Source: Sipunculus nudus
Lineage: Eukaryota; Annelida; Sipuncula; Golfingiida; Sipunculidae
Direction: 5' to 3'
NCBI GenBank assembly: GCA_026874595.1
Contig: CM049307.1
Coordinates: forward strand, 39,350,862 to 39,414,861
Length of the DNA: 64,000 nt
Shown here: piece after piece, positions 26,647 to 37,369 of the stretch
How positions within the stretch are numbered: the first letter of the stretch is position 1
Layout of the letters: every line of letters starts with the position of its first letter
Program-made: the position numbers and the translations under genes
The notes under the pieces: generated by a model
What the model was told of the DNA's origin: nothing
Databases searched by the model: none
Seen by the model: the letters and a program-made list of their open reading frames with translations, nothing else

Positions 26647-26698
<52 letters not shown>
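26647..26698. repeat. (TA)n microsatellite
   Basis: About 26 TA units directly in front of the dispersed repeat at 26702. Confidence 0.95.
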
Positions 26699-26700
<2 letters not shown>

Positions 26701-26701
26701 G

Positions 26702-27000
26702 GTATATTAGATTAAAATCTAATGGTCAGTTTTCAGCACAGAGATAACACAAATGATTAGATTTTTAGGTTGTCGGCAGTGCAATGAATGCTACAAGAAT
26801 CAACTTTTTTTATCCGCTCGGTCGGACGCTTGTGCCTGTGATCCCCACTAAAGCTGGGTGAATGATACAGTAAACAGTTTACTGCAAACTAAATATTTTA
26901 TATCTTAAAGAAATGAACTGATTTTCCAGCAATCAATATGGCGATGGCAGTATCATTCATAAAACAATGGGTTTTATTTATTTTTAAAAATTGACAATGT
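26702..27000. repeat. Dispersed repeat Z, copy 1
   Basis: GTGATCCCCACT, GAATGATACAGTAAAC, ATGGCGATGGCAGTATCATT and CAATGGGTTT blocks, shared with 36130-36510. Preceded by a (TA)n tract as in the other copy. Confidence 0.62.
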
Positions 27001-27099
27001 TTTCAGGTGTAATGGTGTTACCTATGCACTAGACCTAAATGGTAACTTAATTGACATATATTACACCACCAACATTTCACATTAATGAGTGCCAAGCAC

Positions 27100-27102
<3 letters not shown>

Positions 27103-27172
<70 letters not shown>
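27103..27172. repeat. Compound (TA)n(GA)n microsatellite
   Basis: TA units to 27136, then GA units to 27172. Confidence 0.95.
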
Positions 27173-27175
<3 letters not shown>

Positions 27176-27769
27176 TGCATTTACTTTTGCTTCTTGTAAT
27201 CTGTAGTGATTTAGCAATTTTTTCAAGGAAAACTGCTGAACATTAAGGTTCTGTTTCTAAATCAGGAGCTAAATCTGAACCCTTTGTAGTTGGAAAAATA
27301 ATAAACGGGATGAATCAATTCTTAGCAATTTCTACACCAGTTTATAATTTTAAATCTAAAACATTTCTAGTCAGGCTATGCCTTTTCCCCCTCAGCATAA
27401 AAGTACCTCACACGTTTACTGTAGAATGACCCTAATAAAATTATTTTTTTCATGGCGCGTTGCCTATTTGTTATAACTTACTGACAGAAATCAACAACTT
27501 TAATTCAGGGTTTGGAAGGCCTGTATTGTTTGAGATATTTTATTGGTACTGAATATGCACATAAACATATTACATGATACAGTTATATAATGGATTGATT
27601 GCAAGATACTGATTCGAAAATTTCTTCGTTTCTGATGTGGTTTGCATTGGGATGTCCATAAAGATTAAGATATTCTACAGGTATATTATTAACAGATGTT
27701 TAATTCTAGATTTGACATAGAGTTGGCACTGAAGTATATAAAGGGGTAGACGGACGTTTCGGACACGGA

Positions 27770-29035
27770 CGTAAGTTAGAACGACAAAGGTTTAAGAGAT
27801 TGTGGCAGCGCACAGGCCTTGTCGTTCATCACCAGATGTTTTAAGCTCAACGTAATCAGGTCACAAAACTTATTAAAAAAAAGTTAAATTATTTTTCGCC
27901 AATAAGCGAAACCCGGAGAAAGCGGAGGCGAGAGAAGGAGAAGGAAATTTGGTCCATATGCAATACTCGTTCAGTCTTCAAAGCTGCCACAACACACAGG
28001 TAATGTTGAGTTGGGTAACAAGTTTAATGGGGTTTTTTTTCAGTGACAAAATTACAAAAATTCGTGAAAGTGTTGAGGAGACTGCACCTCCTGCTCAGAC
28101 TGATGATCATATGCCTTGTTCTGATGAATATTCCAGGTGTGACAGAAACATCTGTTATTAAGCTTATTAAGTCAATCACAGCGAATTCTTGCTCTTTGGA
28201 CCCTATTCCAACTTGTATGATTAAAAATATGCAGCTTCTGTGGCAAAGCCGATCAATAAAATTATCAACAAATAATTTAGTAGTGATGAAGTGCTTTGTA
28301 TTCTAAAATGGGCTTAGACCTTTGCTTAAGAAGATTTCCTTGATCCTGGATTGATGAAAAATATAGACCAGTTTCAAACCGTCCATATTTGTCTAAACTG
28401 TTAGAGAAACAAGCTGATTTTCATTTTACAGCATATGACGATGTGCGTGATATTATTGACCAAAATTAGTTGCTCAACAGAGACATCTCTTTTACGTGTA
28501 TGGAATGACATTTTACCTGCTGTAGCTAATGGTAAAGCCGTTGCGTAGACAATGCTGGACCTTTCAGTTGCTTATGACACCAGAGATCATCAAATTTTGC
28601 TTAATCGTTTACATGACTGCTATGGTTTTCGGGGGACATCTATGAAATTGATGCAGTCTTATCTGTCTTTGTCGTTTACAACGTGTTCTGATATGCGATG
28701 CGACTTCTCAGTCCAAAGAGCTGGTTTATGGTGTCCCACGGGGCTCTGTTCGGGGGCCTAAAAGTATTTAAGCGCTATAGTTGTCCCTTGTCATATATAT
28801 TATTAGAAAACTGAAACTAGATTATCAAATTTATGCGGATGATAGATTTATACTTTTTTTTAAATCAGTCATTTAGTATTAAAGTTTGTTATTACTTTTT
28901 AAAACACTCCAAGGGATGGCACCAGGTTACCTTTCAGTTTCAGGCATATATTTGATGTGTATATGTTCCAGCACGGAACTTACGGTCTATGCTTTAGTTT
29001 TACACTAGTGGTGCCATCATCCGGCTCAGGGGCGA
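27770..29035 (+). mobile_element. Outer LINE, 5' part (decayed CR1-like reverse transcriptase)
   Basis: Plus-strand relic with many stops. Recognisable pieces: RLWQRTGLVVHHQMF near 27800, FFSDKITKIRESVEE near 28046, TANSCSLDPIPTCMIK near 28190, a RPVSN-type region near 28360, LLDLS-type block LDLSVAYDTRDHQILLNRLH at 28555-28615, and KTLQGMAPGYLS near 28905. The order matches LINE RTs of the CR1/Rex group. It continues at 32560 after the nested insertion. Confidence 0.7.
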
Positions 29036-29059
29036 ATCCAGGATTTTGGAAAAGGGGTC
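29036..29059. other. Foreign junction sequence beside LINE B
   Basis: GGGGCGAATCCAGGATTTTG-type sequence just left of the LINE B site resembles the CAGTGGCG... start of hAT-like ends (compare 57504 and 43770). It suggests a short nonautonomous element had landed in the outer LINE before LINE B did. Confidence 0.35.
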
Positions 29060-29070
29060 TCCAACCCAGA

Positions 29071-32000
29071 ACAGAGCAGAATTTTATTCAGGGAAAAGGC
29101 CTCAGGCCCAAAGTTCCAAACATTTCAATAAATATTCAATTTAAACATGTACAACAATCCAATGGAAGGTAGCAGTCTTATATTTTCTAGTAAACTGCCA
29201 TTAACACAAGTAACAGAACTGCATACTTACATACATATAAATCTGTTTTGCCATCATTTGTGAGTATAAACATAATTACATTTCAATAAACAAATTAATT
29301 GGATAATGCAAGTCTTGTCTAATATATTTTAACTTCAAATTGTGATATAATTTACACTCTTGCATAAAGTGAGCTTCATTCTCAACAATATTGAATCCAT
29401 AGCATAAACAATATTTACAGATCCTCTCTTCCCGAGAAATGTTATTATGACGGCCCATTTCTATAGCTAATTCATGATTTGAACATCGAAGTTTAGCAAG
29501 TGCTGTACGGTGTTGTTTATTTGGGATACAATCAACATATTTTTCTAGAGTGCGCATAGATTTAAAAGTACCATAATAGTATGGTTTACTGCACAATTCA
29601 ATATCACCACGCCAATTTTGAATAGCCAAATCTATTATTCTCATTTCATCCTCTTTCATAAAATAATTCACATCTCCAATGTACTGTGCCATCTAAACAT
29701 ATCCAAAACCAGATTGGAACAACAATGTTCTTACTTGAGATACCCAATTTGATTTACCACTGTTGTCTAAATTCATCAACATATTGTACACCTGTTTCTG
29801 ATATCTGTGTTCTGGCATATGCAAAAGTCCAATCCAATACTTAATACAACGCAATAAGCAAGTTACAAACAAAGGAAATCTGCCACATTCTCCTGATGCT
29901 GCTGCATTTGGAGTACTATGACCTACATTTAAAATGTGTTTGCAGAATTTGTACTGTACTCTCTCTATTGTTTCTGTTTTTTTTAAAACCCCATAACTCA
30001 CATCCATATGTTAGTATTGGCACTACCATTTGATCAAACAAATAAAAGAGATGTTTTGTACTTACATATTTTAACATTTTGCTGAATGTTTTAATCAAGC
30101 ATACAGCTTTGTTTGCTTGTAAAACCTGCTGTTGTTGTGTTTTTGACCAAGATAATTTTGTGGAGAAAATAATACCAAGATATTTGTAGTATAGAACCAC
30201 TTCTATCTGATAACCTTTTAAATACCATCTCTCACATTTCGTAAAAGGACCACCTTTCCTTAAAACCATAATCTTAGTTTTATCTGTATTAATTTTGAAA
30301 CCATAATTTTCACAAAACTTTTGGAAAAGATCAACCTGTTGCTGAAGTCTACCTACAGTATCTCCACAATTAACCATATGATCTGCAAATAACAATGTCA
30401 TTAAATTTGAGAGATTACATATATCCCTTGACAATCGCTTCCATCTAACGTTACAATACAATATAAAGAAAATATTTAATAAAGGACTTATCATACAACC
30501 TTTCCGGGTATCTAACGAACATGCAAAATAATCTGCAAGATCACTCTCAGTTAATATATACAAGACTGCATTTTTGAATACATTGATTTTATAACACGTA
30601 ATTTACCATTTATGCCTTGTTTTAATCAAACATACCAACATAAATTATGTTGTACACAATCAAATGCTTTTGCAAAGTCAATATATAAACATCAAAACCT
30701 ACCTTTTTTAACCAAGTATTTTTTAACTAAAGCATACAAAATAATGCCTGGTCAATTGTAATATATCCTTTCATGTAACCAGCTTGTGATTCAGATAAAA
30801 TACTCATTACCTCAACAAACTGCGAAAGGTTATTGTTCAAAACTTTAGTAAATATTTTGCCAGTAACATTTAGTAAGGATATCCCTCTATAATTACCAGG
30901 TTCATTCTGAGAACCCTTCTTTTGTAATGGAAATATTATTGCTTTACTCCATTTTTTTTCAGGAAACGATCCCTTATTGAAAATCTTATTAAATAAAGTA
31001 TATAATAAAGGCAAAATAATTTCTAAAATTGATTTAATAATATCCACCTGGAGTCCATCTGGTCCAGTGGATTTACCACTGTGCATTTTAGTTATTGCCT
31101 GTCTTTTTTCAAGTACTGTTATCTCATTGTTAAGTGATCCACACAATTACTATTAAAATTATTTTTGAAATATGTGTCAGCTAAAATGTGAAAATCTTCT
31201 TTAACTTCATTTTTATTTTCATTAAGTAAATCTCTGAAGTAATTAAACCAATCGTCTGCTGGAATGTGACTAACTCTCTTCTCTTTCTTGAGACACTTTT
31301 AATACAGGCCCATGAATCATTTATATTTTTAGTGTTTGATAAGTATTTCACAGTGCACTCTTGTTTAGATTTCTTTTTATTATCATAAAGGTTTTTAAAT
31401 TGTTGTCTCTTCTCTTTGTATCTATTCAAATCATAAATATTTCAAGATATCCTATATCTATCAAGTGCTGTATATTTAATCAACTTCGCTTTAGCACATT
31501 CATCATCCCACCAGTTTGGTTGAGACCAACTCTTTTACTTTGGTAATATTTAGGTTCAGTAAAAATATGTAACACTTTATTCAAATATTCAATAGCCTTT
31601 TCAACATCTTGCTGAGCATAATAATTAAAATTACATATGTGATCATTATACAAATTTTCATTATCATTTAAAAGTTCAACTACAGCCTGTGACTTAAGTT
31701 TGTACCTTGTCCATGCAGTTGTGTGCACAATATTTTCTTGAACTGTTCGTACAGATTCAACTTTTAAAGTACATTTCACTAGAAAGTGATCTGACAAATC
31801 TAACCTTAATACTGTAAACGATTTCATTTTAATAAAAAAATTCAGCAATAACAATAATGTAGTCAAGAACACTCTGTCCAGCATGTGTTACACATGTGTT
31901 ATCACCTACAATATCTGGAAGACTCTAGCATTCATGTTTTGAATATTAAAAGCACAACACAACTGTTGTAATGAAAATCCAAATTTGTTAGTTTTACCAT

Positions 32001-32527
32001 CCTTTAAATTTTTCTGTACACTTTAAATTCATCTGAAGGGTACACTTCATTCGAACCGATGAATCCTAAATGATCATTTTCTATGTAATCACACATTCTA
32101 CCAATCCTGGCATTCAGATCACCCATTAAAATTACATATAAATCTCCATATTTTGACATCATATCTACCATAATACTTTCAAGTCTTACTATTCCATCAC
32201 TTTCCATCTAAAGATTCATACAGTACCGGACCCTCTGGAGCAATATATGCACATATTAACAGAACTGGTTTCTCTGAATTAAAAGTAGCACCATCCAATA
32301 TTAAAGCAATTATATCTATATATATATATTTGTGAACATTTATTATGCTGAAATTGCAATTCTTTCTTAAACATACAATGATTCCTCCTCTACCAACATT
32401 TTCTCTAACACTTGCAAAATATATAAATTTGTCAAAGCAGTAGTCAACTCTTCATCATAAGATACCCAGGTTTCCCCAATACACAATATATCAGAATCAT
32501 TCATTAAATCTTAAATATTCTGGTGGG
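29071..32527 (-). mobile_element. Non-LTR retrotransposon (LINE B), 5'-truncated, flanked by 11 bp TSD
   Basis: Minus-strand LINE. From its 5' side: an endonuclease fragment (ETWVS near 32475, GDLNARIG near 32120), a linker, reverse transcriptase (NEPGNYRGISLLNVTGKIF near 30880; SESQAGY; LLFADHMVN near 30390; KYLGIIFS) and a C-terminal region (SREERICKYC near 29420). The open frame is interrupted repeatedly. The 3' end is CTGAATAAAATTCTGCTCTG with no poly-A. TCCAACCCAGA occurs at 29060-29070 and again at 32528-32538, a perfect target-site duplication that defines both ends. It belongs to the jockey/CR1-like group; the precise clade is not determined. Confidence 0.82.
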
Positions 32528-32559
32528 TCCAACCCAGAGGACTAAAGAAAAAATTTTTT

Positions 32560-32915
32560 GGAGATTGAGCATTTTGTCGCGCGTATATAACACTGCGGTC
32601 CAGTGCTTTGGAACCGGTTGCCACAAGAATTAAGATAAGAGACAAACATGAATGTTTTAAAGATATGTTAAAAACATTTCTTTTTAAGAGAGCTAATAGT
32701 TTGTTATTAGTGTATGAAATTTAGTTTTAGGTTTATATAACTGCTATATTATATATGTAATTACTATCATAATTGTATTTTAAAGGTTAAGTGTATAAGA
32801 TTTTAATATAATATGGCATGTATTTATATTAATTTAAATTTGATTGTAAAGGGCCATGAGCAAACGAGATTTTGTATGGCACTATATAAATGCATTTTTT
32901 TTTTATTATTACATG
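32560..32915 (+). mobile_element. Outer LINE, 3' end after the nested insertion
   Basis: Reads GPVLWNRLP-like (cagtgctttggaaccggttg), then KTFLFKRAN, followed by a 3' tail with GGGCCATGAGC and TGGCACTATATAAATGC, a sequence style typical of CR1-group LINE 3' ends. It is the downstream continuation of the relic at 27770-29035. Confidence 0.65.
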
Positions 32916-35324
32916 CCTGCATATGACCCGCAGAACACTTTAAAATTCATTGTTATTATTGATCTTCCTATAAACCACAAAAGGGTTTGTTAATGTTACA
33001 ACATAATGTTACAACAACAACAACGTTTTCCCGGGCTGCTTGCAATAAAAATCCCTGAGAAATTACTAGGTATAGAGGCACTAGGGTGAAAAAAAGGCGC
33101 ATGAAAAATTAAGATTTTCAATTTATTTACACTATCGGCCCGACAGAGAAAAATGCAAACGAGAGAAAGATCATTCCATGAGGATTTCCAATATCCTTCA
33201 TTCTAAATTTATACATATTCTCACGTGCCACTCCCGAATACTTATTACCACCTCAGGGACACCGCTGGGACAGAGGCTGTTCACATCCTTGCTGTATGTC
33301 TAGTAATTACTGTGTGGTTGGCCGGGCACACCCCGGGCGTCTGACCCCTTAGCTGCTCCACAATTAGCCTTGTTATAAAGAAGACTGTTCACCTTTCACA
33401 GACGGAAAGGCAGGAAATTGCTGGGAAACAGGGCCCCTTAATACAGTAGAAGGCTGTGCGTTGCATTTAAAGCTCAAGTGACCTACTACCAAAAGTTATT
33501 TTCCCTTCGCTTTAATTTCAGCCAGATATAGGTATCTCGGTTTTCATCAAAGAAAAGTGCAAGCTGGCCCCAACACTAAAAGGTAATGGTCTTCCAGAGC
33601 CAATCGCAGTTACCGGTACACTCTTAGCCTACTGGTGCAGAGCTGGTTAAGAATACGATATTCCAACCCATTTAAAGGTGCCCATTCACCTTCCTGAATT
33701 TATGTAATTACTGGCTTCATCTGTGTATATATTTTTGATCTAAGGGAGATTTGGGTTGTGGATAGTATTTATAAGGCCTTCTAAAGGATGTATGAACTTG
33801 TTTATCAACAAAATTTTTGTAAACATCACAATGTTGACAAACGGGGAAAAACAAGTAACTTAAGGTGGTAGGTTGCATATATGTTTAGATGGAAGGTCAC
33901 TTGTTGTTAAACACCACTTGCAAAGCTCTGGCTTATCTGACTTGCCACAAGATATGCTTTTGTTGAATTTGTTTTGATTATTTTAGCGGGGCCCCACATA
34001 TTACAAGCATGTTATTATAAACAAAACAAATTTGTGTGTTGTGATATGAATGTTTTCTGGCCTATTTTCATAAAAGCTCCAAGGGATTACCTTTAGTTTA
34101 TATAGGTCAGATTTGTGATTAGGCCCTTTAAGCTTCAGAACGGGAGGTTTTGCTCCCGTGAGCGCGGGGAACAGGCAACGAAATAAATATTTAAGTCATC
34201 ACATAAACAAATTGTTTGTTGGTTGTATAGTTATGAGAGCTGTTCCACTTATGTGCCCATGGATTTGTGGTTAGACCTTTCATTCACTCCAATGCAATGA
34301 CATACCTAATTTTTTCACAGTCACATAAGCCCGAGTTCAAGATAATTTTTTAAAAATGAGAGCCAGGACTGCCTGTCTGAGCCTCCATATCCCACTCTAC
34401 CCATACAAGGTCTGAGTATCATCAAACTGCTTCATTTTAGCTTTAAAATCTATATTTAAATATATCTTTTAGTTCCTGTTTATTCTGAGAGTAGCTTTTG
34501 ATTTTTTATGATATAACATCTGCAGTAATATGAAGGAAGTTTCTGTTGTTGTTTCAAGAGTTAAAAATTTAAAGCTATACATTTCGATTTTTACAGAACA
34601 CGTATCTCACATCTCACAGCAAGTGTGTAATTAACAATATAACAATCTTAAAACAAACAAATATCTCCAGATTTCTTATTCATCATCTTTTCGCCTTCTT
34701 TATTTTTTTTTCTTTAAATAAGTCTTTGTTTCAATATAGATCATAAAATATATACTTTATGCTTTATATTGTATAGAAACAAACATGGATACGATTATAT
34801 GGCAATTAAGTATTCTATCCTTGGTCCATGAGTGAGATTTGTGTCTCATATTTACATGTGTAATGATCAAGTTTTACAGACCCAGATCAAATGGTATCAC
34901 GGTTCCCTTGTACAGCTAATAAGGGACAATTTTGACTCTTCAGTGTACACTGTGGTGAAGAGGCTCACGATGAATTGTTCGTGTTAGTGAAAAAAATATT
35001 CCGCCACTGTTAATACCATTTATGTTAAAGGGGTCTATATGACATTTATTAACTGAAGATACATCATACAACCTTTAATAATAATTGACCAGAAAATGCT
35101 GATCCCCCCCGCACACAAGCTGTTCATTTTGTTTATATCCACGCCAAAAAAATCAAAACACATTTTTTTTGTTTTTGTTTTTTTTTTTTTATATTTTCTT
35201 GTTAGAGGTAACCGCATCCACTTTTACTGCTAGCTTAACAAAGTTTATGTATACATCTGCGGAGTTCTGTTCCCCTTTCGGACTATGTGATAGTGCAATA
35301 TTACGCGCTTCCTTTATATTCTGG
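32916..35324. other. No recognisable feature
   Basis: AT-rich sequence with homopolymer T-runs (35162-35191); no gene or element recognised. Confidence 0.45.
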
Positions 35325-35580
35325 TGTTAACCAAATCGAGTGACTACTGCCCCTGTGGGGTCTGGGTGTGTAATCGTCCCCATTGCTGAGGAACCCCCGA
35401 AAGCCGCATTCGTTTGTTAGTGAAACACGGCGGTTGGGTACGGCCTTCCCGTAAACCCTGCAGAGCGCTCACTCGGTAGGGGGCCGACCGTACAAAATCT
35501 CACCGCCTTGGCTGAGATTCAAACTCACGATCTCCTGGCTTTAAAACCTGTGCTATACCCTGAACCACAGAAACCAGTAT
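35325..35580 (-). mobile_element. Second tRNA-related SINE candidate
   Basis: Minus strand from about 35577: TGGTTTCTGTGGTTCAGGGT (box A-like), TAGCACAGG, then GTGAGTTTGAATCTCAG (box B-like, with a paired five-base stem) and a GC-rich body reaching about 35340. Unlike the 12.7-13.2 kb SINEs in both head and body. A single copy, so family status is not proved here. Confidence 0.5.
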
Positions 35581-35998
35581 AATCCAAACTCATTTATCCA
35601 GGGTATGTTAATATGAATAAGAATAATTATAAATATAAAAGTACAGGTGTATTTGCGTAGATGACAAAATCACATACACCTGAAACCTTCATATGAAATG
35701 TATTTCTTTTACTGGATTGTGTATTGCAGAGCCTTTTTTTATTGTTTTTTTTTTTTTGTTAATAACAGACTATGTAGACTGCCGTCGCACAGTACTGACA
35801 GTGTGAGAATAGTTTGCATGTTATTGATAATATCACAAAAAGCCTGTCTTGCGAGTTGTCACAAACAGGTGATACAGCCAGTACAGTCGGGCCCATTCGG
35901 AAATCCACATCCGAGTACATTAACCGAACCCAAGCTTGGCCGACAGACACCTGTTCTGTAGAGGCTCATGTCAGTCTCTGACTATCAGACTCGTGTGA

Positions 35999-36002
<4 letters not shown>

Positions 36003-36035
<33 letters not shown>

Positions 36036-36040
36036 CTGTG

Positions 36041-36073
<33 letters not shown>
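36003..36073. repeat. Two (TA)n tracts
   Basis: 36003-36031 and 36045-36073, separated by ATCTGTGAT; they lie in front of a dispersed repeat like that at 26702. Confidence 0.92.
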
Positions 36074-36078
<5 letters not shown>

Positions 36079-36129
36079 AGGTAGAAACTTGAAGAGATAT
36101 TGTGTTATTATTATATTATTATATTTAAT

Positions 36130-36510
36130 ATATTAAAATATAACCTATGGGTCAGTTGTTAGCAAAGTAATGACACAACTGACTAGAGTTTTGGATAGTC
36201 GACATACAGTGGTCAGTGAATGTTTCACGGACCAACTTTCATCCTTTTGTTCCATCAATCATAAATTTCGAGCGTCCGAACGCACGCTTGTGACTTTGTT
36301 ACCTCAAGAATCGACCGTCCAAGCGAAATGTCGCACGTCACAGACGCTTACGCCCCCTTTTCCTGAAAGCCTTGCCAGTGATCCCCACTGGCTGTTTGAA
36401 TGATGCAGTAAACTAAATGTTTTCATATTTTAATGCCATTAACTGAATTTCCAGCATTAAATGGCGATGACAGTATCATTCAAAAACCAATGGGTTTATA
36501 TTCTTTAAAT
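36130..36510. repeat. Dispersed repeat Z, copy 2
   Basis: Same blocks (GTGATCCCCACTGGCTGTTT, GAATGATGCAGTAAAC, ATGGCGATGACAGTATCATT) with a longer, CpG-richer middle. Confidence 0.62.
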
Positions 36511-36979
36511 CGACATCATGTGACATGAACCTCCAACCTTGTCATAAATCATATCTAAATTAATTAAGAGATCACTTAGAGATCATCAATGAAATGCAGT
36601 TGACTCATGTATAATAACAGCAAAACGTTAATGTTCTAACAAAACAGGGATATATATATATATACAAATAAAGAAGTTCCCTTAAACCAATATCATAAGC
36701 TTACTCGAGTACAACATCAACCAGGCCTCTCCTCATTAATATGATATACTTATATGTTATACATGTTATATTATACTTTTAGGATAAAATTCACAATGAT
36801 AGACATACATACATTTGTCCGTCTCCGTGGTGTAACAATGTATAATACTAGATTATTTATGCCGCTTTTGTTTAAAAAGCAAAATATGTTAATTAATTAT
36901 AAAAATTATTATTTTTTACAATGAGTGAGATCATTTGGGATAACATATACATATTTTGAACAATAAGTACAAAAAAATG
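36511..36979. other. 3' flank of gene A
   Basis: AT-rich sequence after the gene A stop; no canonical AATAAA could be placed with confidence. Confidence 0.4.
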
Positions 36980-37369
36980 TTATGTCGGTGTCACGCTATT
37001 CCCTTCGTTTCCGGTCCTCTCGCCCTCGCTCGAGTGCGTGTACACAGCTATCGCGGGGCACATCAACAACAAACCGACTATAACACAAATTGTCGTGGAA
37101 CTGAACGTTGGGTTCCAATGGAAATATGGTTCAGGTGTGAAGAAAGTCCAAAACAGGCTGCCGATCGGTATGATCAAAGCTTGAACCAGTGCAGAATAGA
37201 TGGCGCCACCCTCCAGCTCAAGGAGAAGTATAGAAAACAGCCATCCAAAGGCAAAAGACCCGAAAATTAATAGAGATAAATATGGGACATTTGAGCAAGC
37301 GGGGTCACCCAGGTACATACATCTAGCAGTAGTCTGTAAATGTTTCAGCATTTCTCCTGGTCCGGTGGC
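36980..37369 (-). CDS. Gene A coding exon 4 (spans 8-10, stop)
   Basis: 390 nt including the stop. It starts after TTTTAAG| with ATGPGEML, then the RC-x7-C type loop, span 8 (LSLLIFGSFAFGWLFSILL), span 9 (YSALVQALIIPIGSLFWTFF) and span 10 (TTICVIVGLLLMCPAIAVY), and a polar tail. It is six codons shorter than exon 4 of B and C. Confidence 0.72.
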   Translation of the reverse strand, partial: ATGPGEMLKHLQTTARCMYLGDPACSNVPYLSLLIFGSFAFGWLFSILLLELEGGAIYSALVQALIIPIGSLFWTFFTPEPYFHWNPTFSSTTICVIVGLLLMCPAIAVYTHSSEGERTGNEGNSVTPT

